From Magnetospira sp. QH-2 (GTDB taxonomy: Bacteria > Pseudomonadota > Alphaproteobacteria > Rhodospirillales > Magnetospiraceae): a DNA stretch of 64,000 nt. The notes beneath the pieces are model-generated. The model had not been told where the DNA came from and made no database searches. It saw only the letters and a list, made by a program, of their open reading frames with translations. Both the position numbers and the translations under genes were made by a program. The DNA is taken from the NCBI RefSeq assembly GCF_000968135.1, contig NZ_FO538765.1, forward strand, positions 2,802,001 through 2,866,000, written 5' to 3'. Shown piece by piece: positions 13,575 through 22,464 of this stretch. The number at the start of each line of letters is the position of its first letter. Position 1 is the first letter of the stretch.

Positions 13575-15200
13575 GTGGCAAAACCTCTCATCAAAAAAGA
13601 TGTGCTCTACGCCTGCCCACCGTCGGCCCAGAGCACCTTGTTCCAGGTCAGCATGATCATGCGGGTGGCCGGGGTGGAAGAAGTCACCCAGGCCAAGCGG
13701 ATCCCCGAGGCGCAGGCTTTGTTCCGCAAGGACCACTTCGATATTATCCTGATCGACGAGTTCTTTCCCAATGCCGAGATCATGCAATTGGTCACGCTGG
13801 CCCGCACGCGCAAGGGCCTCAAATCTCCGGCGATTTTGGTCGTCACCGGGCCGGATTTCAATAACCGCCGGAAGCCGGAACTGACCCAATGCGGCGTACA
13901 GGGATTCCTGGCCAAGCCGGTGGACGGTGAAAAGATGCTCGAGATGCTGGGCAACATCTTTGAACAGCGGCGCCAAGCCCAGGTCGTCGCCAAGGATGCC
14001 GGGGCTTCGGCTGCCCGTAAAGTGGAAGTCAGCCGCAAGTCCGCCAATATCCTCGACCCAGAGGAATCCGCTCGTCAGGACGCCGCGCGCAAGGCCGAGC
14101 GCGAGGCCAAACGGCAAAAGGAGCAAGCCGCGGCCAAGGCCCGGGAGGCCGCCGCCGCGCCCAAATCCGCCACCACCGCCGAAGCCAAGAAAGACCCTGC
14201 CCGCAAGCCACGCCCCAAGGCAGCGGCGACACCGAAGGAAACCAAATCCGATCCTGACAAGCTTTACCGCCAGCGGCCCCGTGATCTTTCCGCCAAGGAA
14301 ACGCTGCCGCACAAACCGGCCCGCGTGATTCCGTTGAAGGGGAACGAGGGGCCGCAGGAACCGCCCGCCGCCGCGCCGCCACCGCAGACCGCGCCACCAC
14401 CGGCTGCCCCTCAGTATGCGGCCCCGCCACCACCGGCAGCCCCTCAGTATGCGGCCCCGCCTCCGTCTCAGGATCAATTGCTGAGCCAGTTGGGGGGGGC
14501 CTATGCCCCACCGCCGCCTCCGCCGCCCATGGCGCCGCCGGTGATGCCGCAGACTGCGCCGCCACCGCAGACTCAAAATGACCTGCTCGCCCAATTGGGC
14601 TTGGGCCAAGGTGCGCCTCAAGCGGCTCCCGTGGCACCCCAACCCGCGCCCCCGCAACCTGCTGCCAACCAACCCCAATCCCAAGAAGACCTGATGTCGC
14701 AATTAATGGGGATGATGGGGACCATGATGCAGGGCGGTATGCAACAACCTGGGCAACAACCTGGGCCGCAACCTGCCCCACAACCTGACCCACAACCTGG
14801 GCCATCGCCGACTCCGGTACCGGAATCCGCAGCGGCGCCCCAGGCCATGCCACCGGAAGCCACACAACCGGCGCCCGCCGCACCGCCGCCCTTGGCCGCG
14901 TCCCCCGAGGAAATACTAGCGGCGCAACCGGCCCCCCAGGCCGCACCCCAGGGCGCACCTCAGGGCGCACCTCAGGGCGCACCTCAGGGCGCACCTCAGG
15001 CCGCACCTCAGGCCGCTCCCGCAGCGGCCGCGCCGGAGCAACCTGCCAGTCCCGCGTCGTTCTTAAGCGGCAATTCGGAAATTCCCGAGCCGCCGCCGCC
15101 CGCGCCCAAGGCGCCGGATAGCGACGAGAGCGTGTCCCAAGACGAACTGTTGCAACAATTGGCCAACATGCTTGGCGGATCGTCACCGGGAAAGAGCTAG
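13575..15200 (+). CDS. Pseudo-receiver protein with long Pro/Gln/Ala-rich tail and repeated SQDxLLxQL motifs
   Basis: A 541-residue protein with a GTG start. Residues 1-130 resemble a receiver domain, with Asp61 (ILIDEFF), Thr in LVVTGPD and Lys in GFLAKPVD, but the N-terminal acidic pair is absent (LYACPPSAQS). Residues 150-250 are charged and Ala/Lys-rich; the rest is disordered Pro/Gln/Ala sequence. Embedded in it are four copies of one motif: SQDQLLSQL (298), TQNDLLAQL (333), SQEDLMSQL (369) and SQDELLQQL (521). A GAPQ tetrapeptide repeat lies near residue 460. It is divergent from a CheY-like gene. A scaffold that binds a CheY-like partner is my inference; no function is established. Confidence 0.75.
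   Translation: MAKPLIKKDVLYACPPSAQSTLFQVSMIMRVAGVEEVTQAKRIPEAQALFRKDHFDIILIDEFFPNAEIMQLVTLARTRKGLKSPAILVVTGPDFNNRRKPELTQCGVQGFLAKPVDGEKMLEMLGNIFEQRRQAQVVAKDAGASAARKVEVSRKSANILDPEESARQDAARKAEREAKRQKEQAAAKAREAAAAPKSATTAEAKKDPARKPRPKAAATPKETKSDPDKLYRQRPRDLSAKETLPHKPARVIPLKGNEGPQEPPAAAPPPQTAPPPAAPQYAAPPPPAAPQYAAPPPSQDQLLSQLGGAYAPPPPPPPMAPPVMPQTAPPPQTQNDLLAQLGLGQGAPQAAPVAPQPAPPQPAANQPQSQEDLMSQLMGMMGTMMQGGMQQPGQQPGPQPAPQPDPQPGPSPTPVPESAAAPQAMPPEATQPAPAAPPPLAASPEEILAAQPAPQAAPQGAPQGAPQGAPQGAPQAAPQAAPAAAAPEQPASPASFLSGNSEIPEPPPPAPKAPDSDESVSQDELLQQLANMLGGSSPGKS
14940..15023 (+). repeat. 12-bp tandem repeat inside the Pro/Gln-rich gene
   Basis: About seven in-frame copies of a GGCGCACCTCAG-type unit, each encoding GAPQ or AAPQ. 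The inner four units are nearly identical, suggesting recent slippage and likely length variation between strains. Confidence 0.85.
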
Positions 15201-15202
15201 AG

Positions 15203-15657
15203 GCTTTAGGGTATTCGCCAAGCATAGCCGCCAGGCAGGGGTCACCTTGCGCCAGTTAATGCACGAGATTCAGGCCGACTTCGGGGCGGCCCTGACCGGC
15301 ATCTTGTTCTCCCGCGAACTACATGTGGAAAATGAGACCCTGCGCCGCTGCTTTGTCGGCCTCATCCAGACCTATGCCGGCCATCTGACCCAAGCCGCCA
15401 CCGAGGCCCAACGGGCAGGAACCTTAAACGACAGTCTCTCCCCCGCCGACGTGGCGGCGTTGGTCACGGGCATCGTGCAAAGCTTGGCCCTGCGCTGGTC
15501 CATCAGCGAGCGGTCGATTCATCTTCTTGACCGGGGTCGCCACCGGGACTACTCCTTTGCCGCACCGCAACAAGGAGAGCGCCATGTCCCTGTCCAAGCC
15601 TGCCCCGCGCCGATTGATGCATACCCGCGAAATCGATTGCCGGGGCTATGCGCGTGA
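15203..15657 (+). pseudogene. TetR-family regulator remnant (C-terminal domain only)
   Basis: The reading frame contains a ligand-binding-type TetR C-terminal domain (FGAALTGILFSRELHVENETLRRC through VAALVTGIVQSLALRWSIS). The N-terminal helix-turn-helix is missing, and upstream sequence is occupied by the end of the previous gene. The frame also runs into the start of the next gene without a normal terminus. The simplest reading is a decayed regulator that lost its DNA-binding part by deletion. The assignment to TetR is by pattern recognition only. Confidence 0.5.
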
Positions 15658-16135
15658 CGACGGTCTATGGGACATCGAGGCGCGGCTGCTGGATATCAAG
15701 TCTTACTCGTTCCCCAATCACGACCGGGGCGGCATCCATGCCGGTGAACCCATCCATCTGATGCGCGTGCGGGTGACTCTGGACGAAGACCTGACCATCC
15801 ACGATATCGAGGCGGTGACCGAGGAAGCGCCCTTTACCCTTTGCCCGGATATCGCCGGCGATTATCGCAAGCTGAAGGGGGAAAACATTGGTCCGGGTTG
15901 GATCCGCAAAGTGCGCGAGCTGGTAGGTAAACACAAGGGCTGTACCCATCTGACCGACATTCTCACAGGCCCCATCGCCACAACGGCCTTTCAAACCATT
16001 GTCGCCACCAGCCGCAACAAGGAAGCGCCGGAAGATGAAAAGGGCCGCCCCCGGGTGGTTGATACCTGTCACGCCCTGGCCGCCGACGGCCCGGTCGTCG
16101 CCCGACTTTGGCCCAATTTGACCGCTGGCGATTGA
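15584..16135 (+). CDS. DUF2889 domain protein
   Basis: A 183-residue protein starting MSLSKPAPRRLMHTRE, with AAGGAGA eleven bases upstream. It matches the DUF2889 pattern: CRGYARDDGLWDIEARLLD, then MRVRVTLDEDLTIHDIEAVTEEAPF and GCTHLTDIL. The biochemical function of the family is unknown. The stop abuts the end of the convergent gene at 16,136. The remnant TetR frame upstream may once have regulated it. Confidence 0.85.
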   Translation: MSLSKPAPRRLMHTREIDCRGYARDDGLWDIEARLLDIKSYSFPNHDRGGIHAGEPIHLMRVRVTLDEDLTIHDIEAVTEEAPFTLCPDIAGDYRKLKGENIGPGWIRKVRELVGKHKGCTHLTDILTGPIATTAFQTIVATSRNKEAPEDEKGRPRVVDTCHALAADGPVVARLWPNLTAGD

Positions 16136-16453
16136 CTATTGATCTCGGCTGAAATCAGGCGGTGGCAAGGCCGCGAGCATGCCCCGACGGCGCGACAAAT
16201 ACGAGGGACAGGCGTTCCCGGAAACGGCTGCTTGCCCCCTCGTCGCCATGGAATGGTACTCTTCCATGAGATGAATGTGCAGGGTTACCGGCCCATTGAA
16301 AACGACCCGAGTGTCCGGACCATGGGCGGATCCCGGGGCGGGAACTTGGCCAGGAACGGGGCCAGGAACGGGGCCAGGAACGGGGGCTTGATTGTCGTTA
16401 CCACCCGCCGCTTCCGCCAGCACACGGCGCACGATATTCAAATCGTCCATCAT
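16136..16453 (-). CDS. Hypothetical protein with PVPG repeats
   Basis: Unrecognised protein of 105 residues if it starts at MMDDLNIVRRVLAEAAGG, which has AGGGA seven bases upstream. The middle consists of PVPGPVPGPVPG-type repeats from a short GC-rich tandem repeat (about 16,350-16,385). The C-terminal half contains VVFNGPVTLHIHLMEEYHS. It lies downstream of the HTH gene on the same strand after 78 bases and may be co-transcribed. Confidence 0.5.
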   Translation of the reverse strand: MMDDLNIVRRVLAEAAGGNDNQAPVPGPVPGPVPGQVPAPGSAHGPDTRVVFNGPVTLHIHLMEEYHSMATRGQAAVSGNACPSYLSRRRGMLAALPPPDFSRDQ

Positions 16454-16531
16454 CCGATCTTCCCTGCCGCCATCACCAATGGAAAGCAAGGATTTCATAT
16501 CCCGTTATGATTATCAATAATAAAGATTGAA

Positions 16532-16990
16532 TCAGGCGCTCAAACGCACCAGGTCGTTGAGCGTATCCGCATCCAGAACGGAAGCGGGATCGGCGCCGCC
16601 TTCCCGCGCCCGCAGCGCCATTCGATAGACCGCCAGCATCAAGATCCCCTTTGCGGATGGCTCAAGCCCCAATCCCCGGGCCTGCAAAAAACGCTCGCAC
16701 TCCACGATCACGATTTCCATCAGACCCTGATCAAGGGGGGGGTCGGTTGGCGCCTCGGCCATGATGGCGCCCTGCCCCATGGCCAGCCAATCCAGGCGAA
16801 CACCCGTGGCATGTGCCAGACGCACCATGGCTCGAAATCCCGGCTGCGACTCGCCGCCCAGATATCGCTTGAATTGGGAAAGAGAGACTCCGGCGGCGGC
16901 GGCGGCGCGCGCCTGGGAGCCCGCCAAGGAGACCAGACGCTCCAGCCGCCCCGACAAACCGTCACCCGACTCCGTCGTCCCGGAATCCAT
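16532..16990 (-). CDS. Helix-turn-helix regulator (phage-repressor-like)
   Basis: A 152-residue protein whose residues 10-60 form an XRE-like HTH. The recognition region is ARAAAAAGVSLSQFKRYLGGESQPGFRAMVRLAHATGVRLDWLAMGQG, the pattern of CI/Cro-like repressors. The C-terminal 80 residues are helical without a known domain. A 19-bp perfect dyad lies 74 bases upstream and could be its own operator. The target genes are unknown; it may control the small gene downstream. Confidence 0.75.
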   Translation of the reverse strand: MDSGTTESGDGLSGRLERLVSLAGSQARAAAAAGVSLSQFKRYLGGESQPGFRAMVRLAHATGVRLDWLAMGQGAIMAEAPTDPPLDQGLMEIVIVECERFLQARGLGLEPSAKGILMLAVYRMALRAREGGADPASVLDADTLNDLVRLSA

Positions 16991-17063
16991 GCGTCACCCT
17001 ACCTTCAGCACTGAAATATATCTCTTCCCATCGGACCTCATGCTCTCCCCCCTTGACAAGAGG

Positions 17064-17082
17064 TCAAATATGGACTATTTGA
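17064..17082. promoter_or_regulatory. Dyad operator candidate upstream of the HTH gene
   Basis: Perfect inverted repeat TCAAATA-N5-TATTTGA, 74 bases upstream of the HTH start. Dimeric XRE-type repressors bind such 7-5-7 dyads. A TTGACA (17,053-17,058) lies 17 bases from the TATTTG of the right arm, so a plus-strand promoter overlapping the dyad is also conceivable. Confidence 0.45.
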
Positions 17083-17367
17083 TCCTTATATGACCCACGA
17101 AGGCCGGTTATCCCGCGAACCTGCTTACTGGGGCAGAAGCGACTTGGTCCGCATACGGCCCAGGCAACGGCACCCGACTTTCGGGGACGAGACGAAGGAC
17201 TGTGTGCTAGAGCTGGCCTGAGTGCCGGAACTGGGCTAGGTGCTAGAACTGGCCTGGGCGCTAGACGCTGGCCTGGCTGCGAGCCTATGGGAATGTCAGG
17301 CTGGGCCATTGCTGCGGCCAAGGCGCCGCCCTCATCTTGGCGCCAGGCCACATCTTGGCGCTAGGCC
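17083..17367. repeat. Gene-poor stretch with degenerate short repeats
   Basis: No credible gene. From about 17,205 to 17,285 there are imperfect copies of a GTGCTAGAACTGGCCTG-like unit. From about 17,330 to 17,383 there are three copies of an 18-bp CATCTTGGCGCCAGGC-type unit that run into the 3' end of the RHH gene. Open frames here encode only repeat peptide (RPHLGA) and are rejected. Confidence 0.5.
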
Positions 17368-17724
17368 TCATCTTGGCGCCAGGAGTGCCTTCAGGCGGTC
17401 CGAGCCACGATCAATGGCGCTGTTTGCCGTTGGCCGAGTGTCGGTCACAACGTCCGACAATTGCTGTAGGTCGTGCAGAGCCTGACGAAAATAAGAGATG
17501 ATGAAAGCCCGCACCGTCGATGTGCGCGTGGGCGCCGTTGCGGTTTCACTGGCCACATCGGTATCCCGCAGGTCGTCTACAAGGCTGCAAATCTCATGAA
17601 GGGAAAGCCCTTCCCAGCGGCAGATATCCTCTAGAGCTTTCCAGTTTTCCGGTTCCAGCTTCATACTGGTTCGACGCCCGTTGACCGTCACATTTTGGGT
17701 GATTCCCTTATCGACAATACTCAT
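17368..17724 (-). CDS. Ribbon-helix-helix domain protein
   Basis: A 118-residue protein with an RHH_4-type domain at residues 10-55: NGRRTSMKLEPENWKALEDICRWEGLSLHEICSLVD. The later TSTVRAFIISYFRQAL completes the fold. RHH_4 proteins are common, poorly studied alphaproteobacterial proteins presumed to bind DNA. The last residues overlap a short tandem repeat, so the C terminus (DRLKALLAPR) may have been reshaped by it. Confidence 0.75.
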   Translation of the reverse strand: MSIVDKGITQNVTVNGRRTSMKLEPENWKALEDICRWEGLSLHEICSLVDDLRDTDVASETATAPTRTSTVRAFIISYFRQALHDLQQLSDVVTDTRPTANSAIDRGSDRLKALLAPR

Positions 17725-17999
17725 GATCTATGCCGCATTCCCCATTCCCAGTCCTTGACTCGGCGCCAAATCATTTTGTGTCACGGTGGTGCCCACTAAC
17801 CTGACATACCCGCATATGCCATCCCCGCATAACACTTTATGTTGACACGAATTCAATCGATTTACTATTAAAGTTGTACCCAAAACCAAGGATAATGCAA
17901 CCGCAAAAGTAATTATGCAGTGTGTTTCCACCTTATCGTTCTCGGAGACGAGCCCGGGGCGGCTGGGTATTGCGGCCCGCCCCTTGGCTCACAATCGGA

Positions 18000-19508
18000 T
18001 TATTTCCATATTTTTTGCCCGCTCCCGGGCAACCCAAGGCGCGACCAAAGGCCATCGACCTTCTCGATGACCGAAGCATCCATGCGGATTTTCTCGCCCC
18101 ATTCGCGCTTGGTTTCCGGGGGCCATTTGTTGGTGGCGTCAAAACCGATCTTGCCGCCCAGTCCGGATTCCGGGGAGGCGAAATCCAGATAGTCGATGGG
18201 GGTGTTTTCCACCGTATGGGTATCGCGCACCGGGTCCATGCGGGTGGACAAAGCCCACATGACGTCCTTCCAGTCCCGCGCATCGATGTCGTCATCCACA
18301 ATGATCAGCCACTTGGTGTACATGAACTGCCGCAGGTACGACCAGGCCCCCATCATCACCCGCTTGGCATGGCCTGGATAAGCCTTCTTCATGGAGATGA
18401 CGGCAATGCGGTAGGAGCACCCCTCGGGCGGCAGCCAGAAATCGACGATTTCTGGAAACTGCTGCTGCAATAGGGGGATGAATACCTCGTTCAGCGCCTC
18501 GCCCAGCACGCTCGGCTCATCCGGCGGGCGACCGGTGAAAGTGGAAAGATAGATGGGTTTTTGCCGCAGGGTAATGGCGCTGATCTCGAATACCGGGAAG
18601 CGCTCCACCGAATTGTAGTAACCGGTATGGTCGCCATAGGGTCCTTCATCCACCTCCTCATCCAGCAGCACATGGCCTTCCAGAACGATCTCCGCCGTTG
18701 CCGGGACCTTCAACGGAATGGTCTTGCAGTCCACCAGATCCACTTTTTTGCCGCGCAGCAGCCCGGCGAACTGATATTCGGACAGGGTATCGGGGACCGG
18801 CGTCACGGCGGCCAATATCGTCCCGGGATCGGCACCAATGACCACGGCGGCGGGAAACGGCCCCCGGCCCGCCGCTTTCCAACGGGCAAAGTGTTGCGCG
18901 CCCCCGCGATGCTTGAGCCAACGCATGATGCAGCGATTCTTGCCCAGCACCTGCATGCGGTAAATGCCCAGGTTGAAACTATCGGTACGGCCCTCGCCCG
19001 GGCCATGGGTGACCACCAGCGGCCAGGTAATCAGCGGGGCAGGCTCACCGGGCCAACAGGTCTGCACCGGCAGCTTGGCCAGGTCGATATCGTCTCCGGT
19101 CAGCACCACTTCCTGACAAGGGGCGCGGGACACCGTTTTGGGCTTCATGGACAGCACGGTCTTGACCATGGGCAGCAGCCCGATGGCCTCCTTCAATCCG
19201 CCGGGCGGTTCCGGTTGTCGCAGGAATGCCAGGGTTTCCCCGACCTCGCGCAGTTCGGCGGGCTCACGGTTCATGCCCCAGGCCACCCTTTCCACGGTAC
19301 CAAACAGATTGATCAAAACCGGGGTATCGTAAGGTGTGCCATCCTCTTGTACCGGATTCTCGAACAACACCGCCGGACCGCCTTCGGCCAACAACCGAGT
19401 CTGAATTTCGGTCATCTCCAGATGCGGCGAAACCGGTTCGGTGACGCGCACCAGACGGCCTTGCTGTTCCAGAATATCGATGAAGTCGCGCAGGCTTTGG
19501 TAGGGCAT
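18000..19508 (-). CDS. ubiD: UbiD-family 4-hydroxy-3-polyprenylbenzoate decarboxylase
   Basis: The prenylated-FMN-dependent decarboxylase of ubiquinone biosynthesis, about 502 residues from [18 protein letters not shown] prefer this ATG to one two codons upstream because GGA lies six bases before it. The conserved pattern is plain: [23 protein letters not shown] and a [19 protein letters not shown] stretch carrying catalytic acidic residues. The 276-base gap to the RHH gene start side holds no recognised gene. Partner UbiX is not in the window. Confidence 0.95.
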   Translation of the reverse strand: MPYQSLRDFIDILEQQGRLVRVTEPVSPHLEMTEIQTRLLAEGGPAVLFENPVQEDGTPYDTPVLINLFGTVERVAWGMNREPAELREVGETLAFLRQPEPPGGLKEAIGLLPMVKTVLSMKPKTVSRAPCQEVVLTGDDIDLAKLPVQTCWPGEPAPLITWPLVVTHGPGEGRTDSFNLGIYRMQVLGKNRCIMRWLKHRGGAQHFARWKAAGRGPFPAAVVIGADPGTILAAVTPVPDTLSEYQFAGLLRGKKVDLVDCKTIPLKVPATAEIVLEGHVLLDEEVDEGPYGDHTGYYNSVERFPVFEISAITLRQKPIYLSTFTGRPPDEPSVLGEALNEVFIPLLQQQFPEIVDFWLPPEGCSYRIAVISMKKAYPGHAKRVMMGAWSYLRQFMYTKWLIIVDDDIDARDWKDVMWALSTRMDPVRDTHTVENTPIDYLDFASPESGLGGKIGFDATNKWPPETKREWGEKIRMDASVIEKVDGLWSRLGLPGSGQKIWK

Positions 19509-19608
19509 GGTCATTCCGTTCTAGAGAGGCGGCCGCAATGGAGTATGCCACAGCTGGCGTGCCGAAAAAGCCGTTTCGAGACTCGCCGGGAAGTGGTAGC
19601 GTTCTCCC

Positions 19609-19893
19609 ATGATCCCGTTACCCATGGCCCGCATCGTTCTCGACCGCCTGCATTCCGAATTGACCGACGAATCCGGGGCGCCTGCCTTGTCGCGGTTGAC
19701 CGACAATGCCTGGATCGATGGCCGGATCAAAACCTACCGCGAGGTTCTCGACGGCCTGCCGCCCGAATTCGAACGCTTGCGGGTGATGGCCGACGAAGAC
19801 AGGGATTTAGGCGCTCTGATGGCGGAAACCCGTCTCAAAACCCTCATTGAGCATTGCCGGGTGACCCTGGGTGTGATGAAGTCCAAAGGCTAA
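19609..19893 (+). CDS. Conserved hypothetical protein
   Basis: A 94-residue protein (or 89 from a second Met at 19,624), rich in charged residues and predicted helical. It has no signal peptide and no domain I recognise. It lies upstream of the HD-GYP gene with an 88-base gap. Codon use resembles the neighbours, so it is probably a real gene. Confidence 0.55.
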   Translation: MIPLPMARIVLDRLHSELTDESGAPALSRLTDNAWIDGRIKTYREVLDGLPPEFERLRVMADEDRDLGALMAETRLKTLIEHCRVTLGVMKSKG

Positions 19894-19981
19894 ATAGCAG
19901 CCCGACGGTTCGCTTGTATTGAATTGAACCGCTGGGGGCTATACTTTTTCAGACGACGACGCTCTTTCGCAAGGACCAACC

Positions 19982-21778
19982 ATGAGCCCCGATGCCTCGC
20001 CACCTGGCGGCCCTCAAATGGAATGGTACCAGAGGCTTCTGGATACCGGCATCGCCCTGTCGTCCGAACGCAATCACGATAAACTGATGGAATTGATCCT
20101 CCACGAGGCCAAGGACCTGTGCCACGCGGATGGCGGAACCCTGTACCTACGTACTGAAAAAGACACTCTGAAGTTCGTCATCATGCTCAACGATTCGTTG
20201 AACATCGCCATGGGCGGTACCACAGGCAAGGATATCCCCTTCCCACCGCTGGAGATGTACAGAGAAGACGGGCGCGGCAATCACAACAACGTGGCGACCC
20301 ATGTGGCCATTTCCAAGGAAACCATCAATATCCCCGATGCCTATGAGGCCGAGGACTTTGATTTTTCCGGCACCCGCAAGTTTGATCAGGGCACGGGCTA
20401 CCGCTCCAAATCCTTCCTCACCGTTCCCTTGATGAATCATAAGGAAGAAGTGATCGGGGTTTTGCAGTTGCTCAATTCGCAGAATCCGGAAACCGGCGAG
20501 GTGGTCGAGTTTAGCCAGGAAATTCAACCAATTATCGAGTCCCTGTCGTCACAGGCAGCGGTCGCTCTGGATAACCAGCAACTGATCTCGGCGCAAAAGG
20601 ACCTTTTGGCCTCATTCATTCAGATGATCGCCGGGGCCATTGACGCCAAGTCACCCTATACCGGCGGCCACTGCCAACGGGTGCCGGAACTGACCAAGAT
20701 GCTGGCCCGGGCAGCCTGCGAGTCTTCCCAAGAGCCCTTTGCGGAATTCGACCTGGAAGACGACGGGTGGGAAGAACTGCATATTGCCGCCTGGCTGCAT
20801 GACTGCGGCAAGGTCACGACGCCCGAGGCGGTGGTCGATAAGGCCACCAAGCTTGAATGTATCTATGACCGGATCCACGAAATTCGCATGCGTTTCGAGG
20901 TTCTCAAACGCGATGCCGAACTGGATTTCTACCGCGACCTGAAAGCGGGCAAGGGCAGCGAAAAAGATCTGCAAGCTGCCCTGGATGCGCGTCTGGCTCA
21001 GTTGGACGAAGATTTCGCCTTCGTCGCCGAGTGCAATTTGGGGGGCGAGTTCATGGCCCCGGAAAAGGTGGACCGGTTGAAAGAGATCGCCCAGGAAAAC
21101 TGGACGCGCACCCTCGACGACACCCTCGGACTGGCGCACGAGGAACTGCAGCGCTATGCGGAAGATCATCCCAGGCCGCCGGTGGTCGAACCGCTGTTGG
21201 CGGACCGGCCTCATCACTTGATCGCCCACGACAAGGAACAGAAGGAACAGTTGGTCCATTACAACGAAATGGGCTTCAACATGGTACCGCCGCCGCACAA
21301 GTCCAATCGCGGCGAGTTGCACAACCTGGCCATCGGGCGTGGCACCCTGACCGACGAAGACCGCTTCAAGATCAACGACCACATCGTGCAGACCATCTTC
21401 ATGCTCGGCGCCTTGCCGTTCCCCAAACACCTAAAGAATGTACCGGAATACGCCGGGGGCCATCACGAGAAAATGGATGGCGGCGGCTACCCGCGTGGCC
21501 TGAAGAAAAAGGATATGTCGCTGCCGGCCCGAATCATGGCCATCGCCGATATCTTCGAAGCCCTGACCGCCGCCGATCGACCCTACAAGCAGCCCAAGAA
21601 GCTCAGCGACGCCATCCGGATCATGTCCTTCATGACCAAGGATTCCCACATCGATGCGGACTTGTTCCAGCTGTTCCTGAGCAGCGGGATCTATCAAGAA
21701 TACGCCACCTTGTTCTTGAAGCCCGAACAATTGGATGAAGTGGACATCAGCCAGTATCTCAGCCAGGCCGCTGAATGA
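19982..21778 (+). CDS. GAF plus HD-GYP domain protein (probable cyclic-di-GMP phosphodiesterase)
   Basis: A 598-residue cytoplasmic protein, start ATG with AAGGA upstream. Residues about 20-200 form a GAF sensor domain (KLMELILHEAKDLCHADGGTLYL, then SFLTVPLMNHKEEVIGVLQLLNS). The C-terminal half is an HD-GYP domain with HD at residues 273-274 (AAWLHDCGKVTTPE) and the signature HHEKMDGGGYPRGL, GYP at 502-504. HD-GYP enzymes hydrolyse cyclic di-GMP. An insertion of about 170 residues between the HD and GYP parts (21,000-21,400) is larger than in minimal members. The next gene overlaps it by four bases. Confidence 0.9.
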   Translation: MSPDASPPGGPQMEWYQRLLDTGIALSSERNHDKLMELILHEAKDLCHADGGTLYLRTEKDTLKFVIMLNDSLNIAMGGTTGKDIPFPPLEMYREDGRGNHNNVATHVAISKETINIPDAYEAEDFDFSGTRKFDQGTGYRSKSFLTVPLMNHKEEVIGVLQLLNSQNPETGEVVEFSQEIQPIIESLSSQAAVALDNQQLISAQKDLLASFIQMIAGAIDAKSPYTGGHCQRVPELTKMLARAACESSQEPFAEFDLEDDGWEELHIAAWLHDCGKVTTPEAVVDKATKLECIYDRIHEIRMRFEVLKRDAELDFYRDLKAGKGSEKDLQAALDARLAQLDEDFAFVAECNLGGEFMAPEKVDRLKEIAQENWTRTLDDTLGLAHEELQRYAEDHPRPPVVEPLLADRPHHLIAHDKEQKEQLVHYNEMGFNMVPPPHKSNRGELHNLAIGRGTLTDEDRFKINDHIVQTIFMLGALPFPKHLKNVPEYAGGHHEKMDGGGYPRGLKKKDMSLPARIMAIADIFEALTAADRPYKQPKKLSDAIRIMSFMTKDSHIDADLFQLFLSSGIYQEYATLFLKPEQLDEVDISQYLSQAAE

Positions 21779-22464
21779 ATCCGGTCGAACGGGCGCTGCG
21801 CTACCCCTATGACCAACCCGAATCCTCCTACGTCTTAACCAGCAAGGGACCGAGACCACTTGTCTCCGCGTTGCCCCTGGCCGACCGGATTCCGGTCCTG
21901 GCGGTGGGCTCCAATCAGTCAGCCGAGCGCCTGGCCGACAAGTTTCCCGACCTGAAAGACAGCGAAGCGATCCCGGTGCAAAGAGGAGTCCTGGAGGGAT
22001 TTGATGCAGTCTATTCGGCCCATTTCACGCGGTACGGCGCCATTCCCGCAACTTTGTTTGCCGCCCCGAAAGTGAGATCCCGCCTCTGCATCACCTGGCT
22101 GACCGAGCCCCAATTGACCATCATGCACAACACCGAGGCTTTGGGCCAAAACTACGGGTTCGAACGTCTCGACGATGTCCGCTTCACCTGCGAGCAAGGA
22201 CCGCAAGTGCATACCTTGTTCAGCTATATCTCGTTACGCGGCGCCTGGGCACCGGACGGCGCACCGATCCCTTTGGCCGCGGTGCAGGCAGAAGGACGAC
22301 CACAAGTCGGCCAGTCACAGATGCAGGTGCAAGAAGCTGCCCGTCTGCGGATCGCGCCCCGCATGGGCCTGGCCGAATTCATTGCCGGAACCATCGAAGA
22401 CGCCCCATGCCGCGCCGAACGGACCGCCCGATTGGCCGCGGACGGTCAGCCGGTTACTCTTTGA
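21775..22464 (+). CDS. Conserved hypothetical protein coupled to the HD-GYP gene
   Basis: A 229-residue protein starting in an ATGA overlap with the HD-GYP stop, so translation is probably coupled. It contains LAVGSNQSAERLADKFP near residue 42, reminiscent of the YGSN start of gamma-glutamylcyclotransferase-like folds, and YSAHFTRYGAIPATL. I do not recognise the family well enough to assign a reaction. Its 3' end overlaps the convergent corC gene by 11 bases. Confidence 0.65.
   Translation: MNPVERALRYPYDQPESSYVLTSKGPRPLVSALPLADRIPVLAVGSNQSAERLADKFPDLKDSEAIPVQRGVLEGFDAVYSAHFTRYGAIPATLFAAPKVRSRLCITWLTEPQLTIMHNTEALGQNYGFERLDDVRFTCEQGPQVHTLFSYISLRGAWAPDGAPIPLAAVQAEGRPQVGQSQMQVQEAARLRIAPRMGLAEFIAGTIEDAPCRAERTARLAADGQPVTL

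Noticed and set aside
14940-15023. CRISPR-like array
   Set aside because: The repeats are 12 bp, contiguous, without spacers, and in frame in a protein gene. I saw no CRISPR array in the window.
17053-17081. Plus-strand promoter TTGACA-N17-TATTTG that would run antisense to the RHH gene
   Set aside because: The -10 is weak and no plus-strand gene follows; the same bases are better explained as the operator dyad.
17728-17931. A 67-codon frame between the RHH gene and ubiD with a hydrophobic start
   Set aside because: Poor ribosome site and no similarity; more likely the promoter region of the RHH gene.
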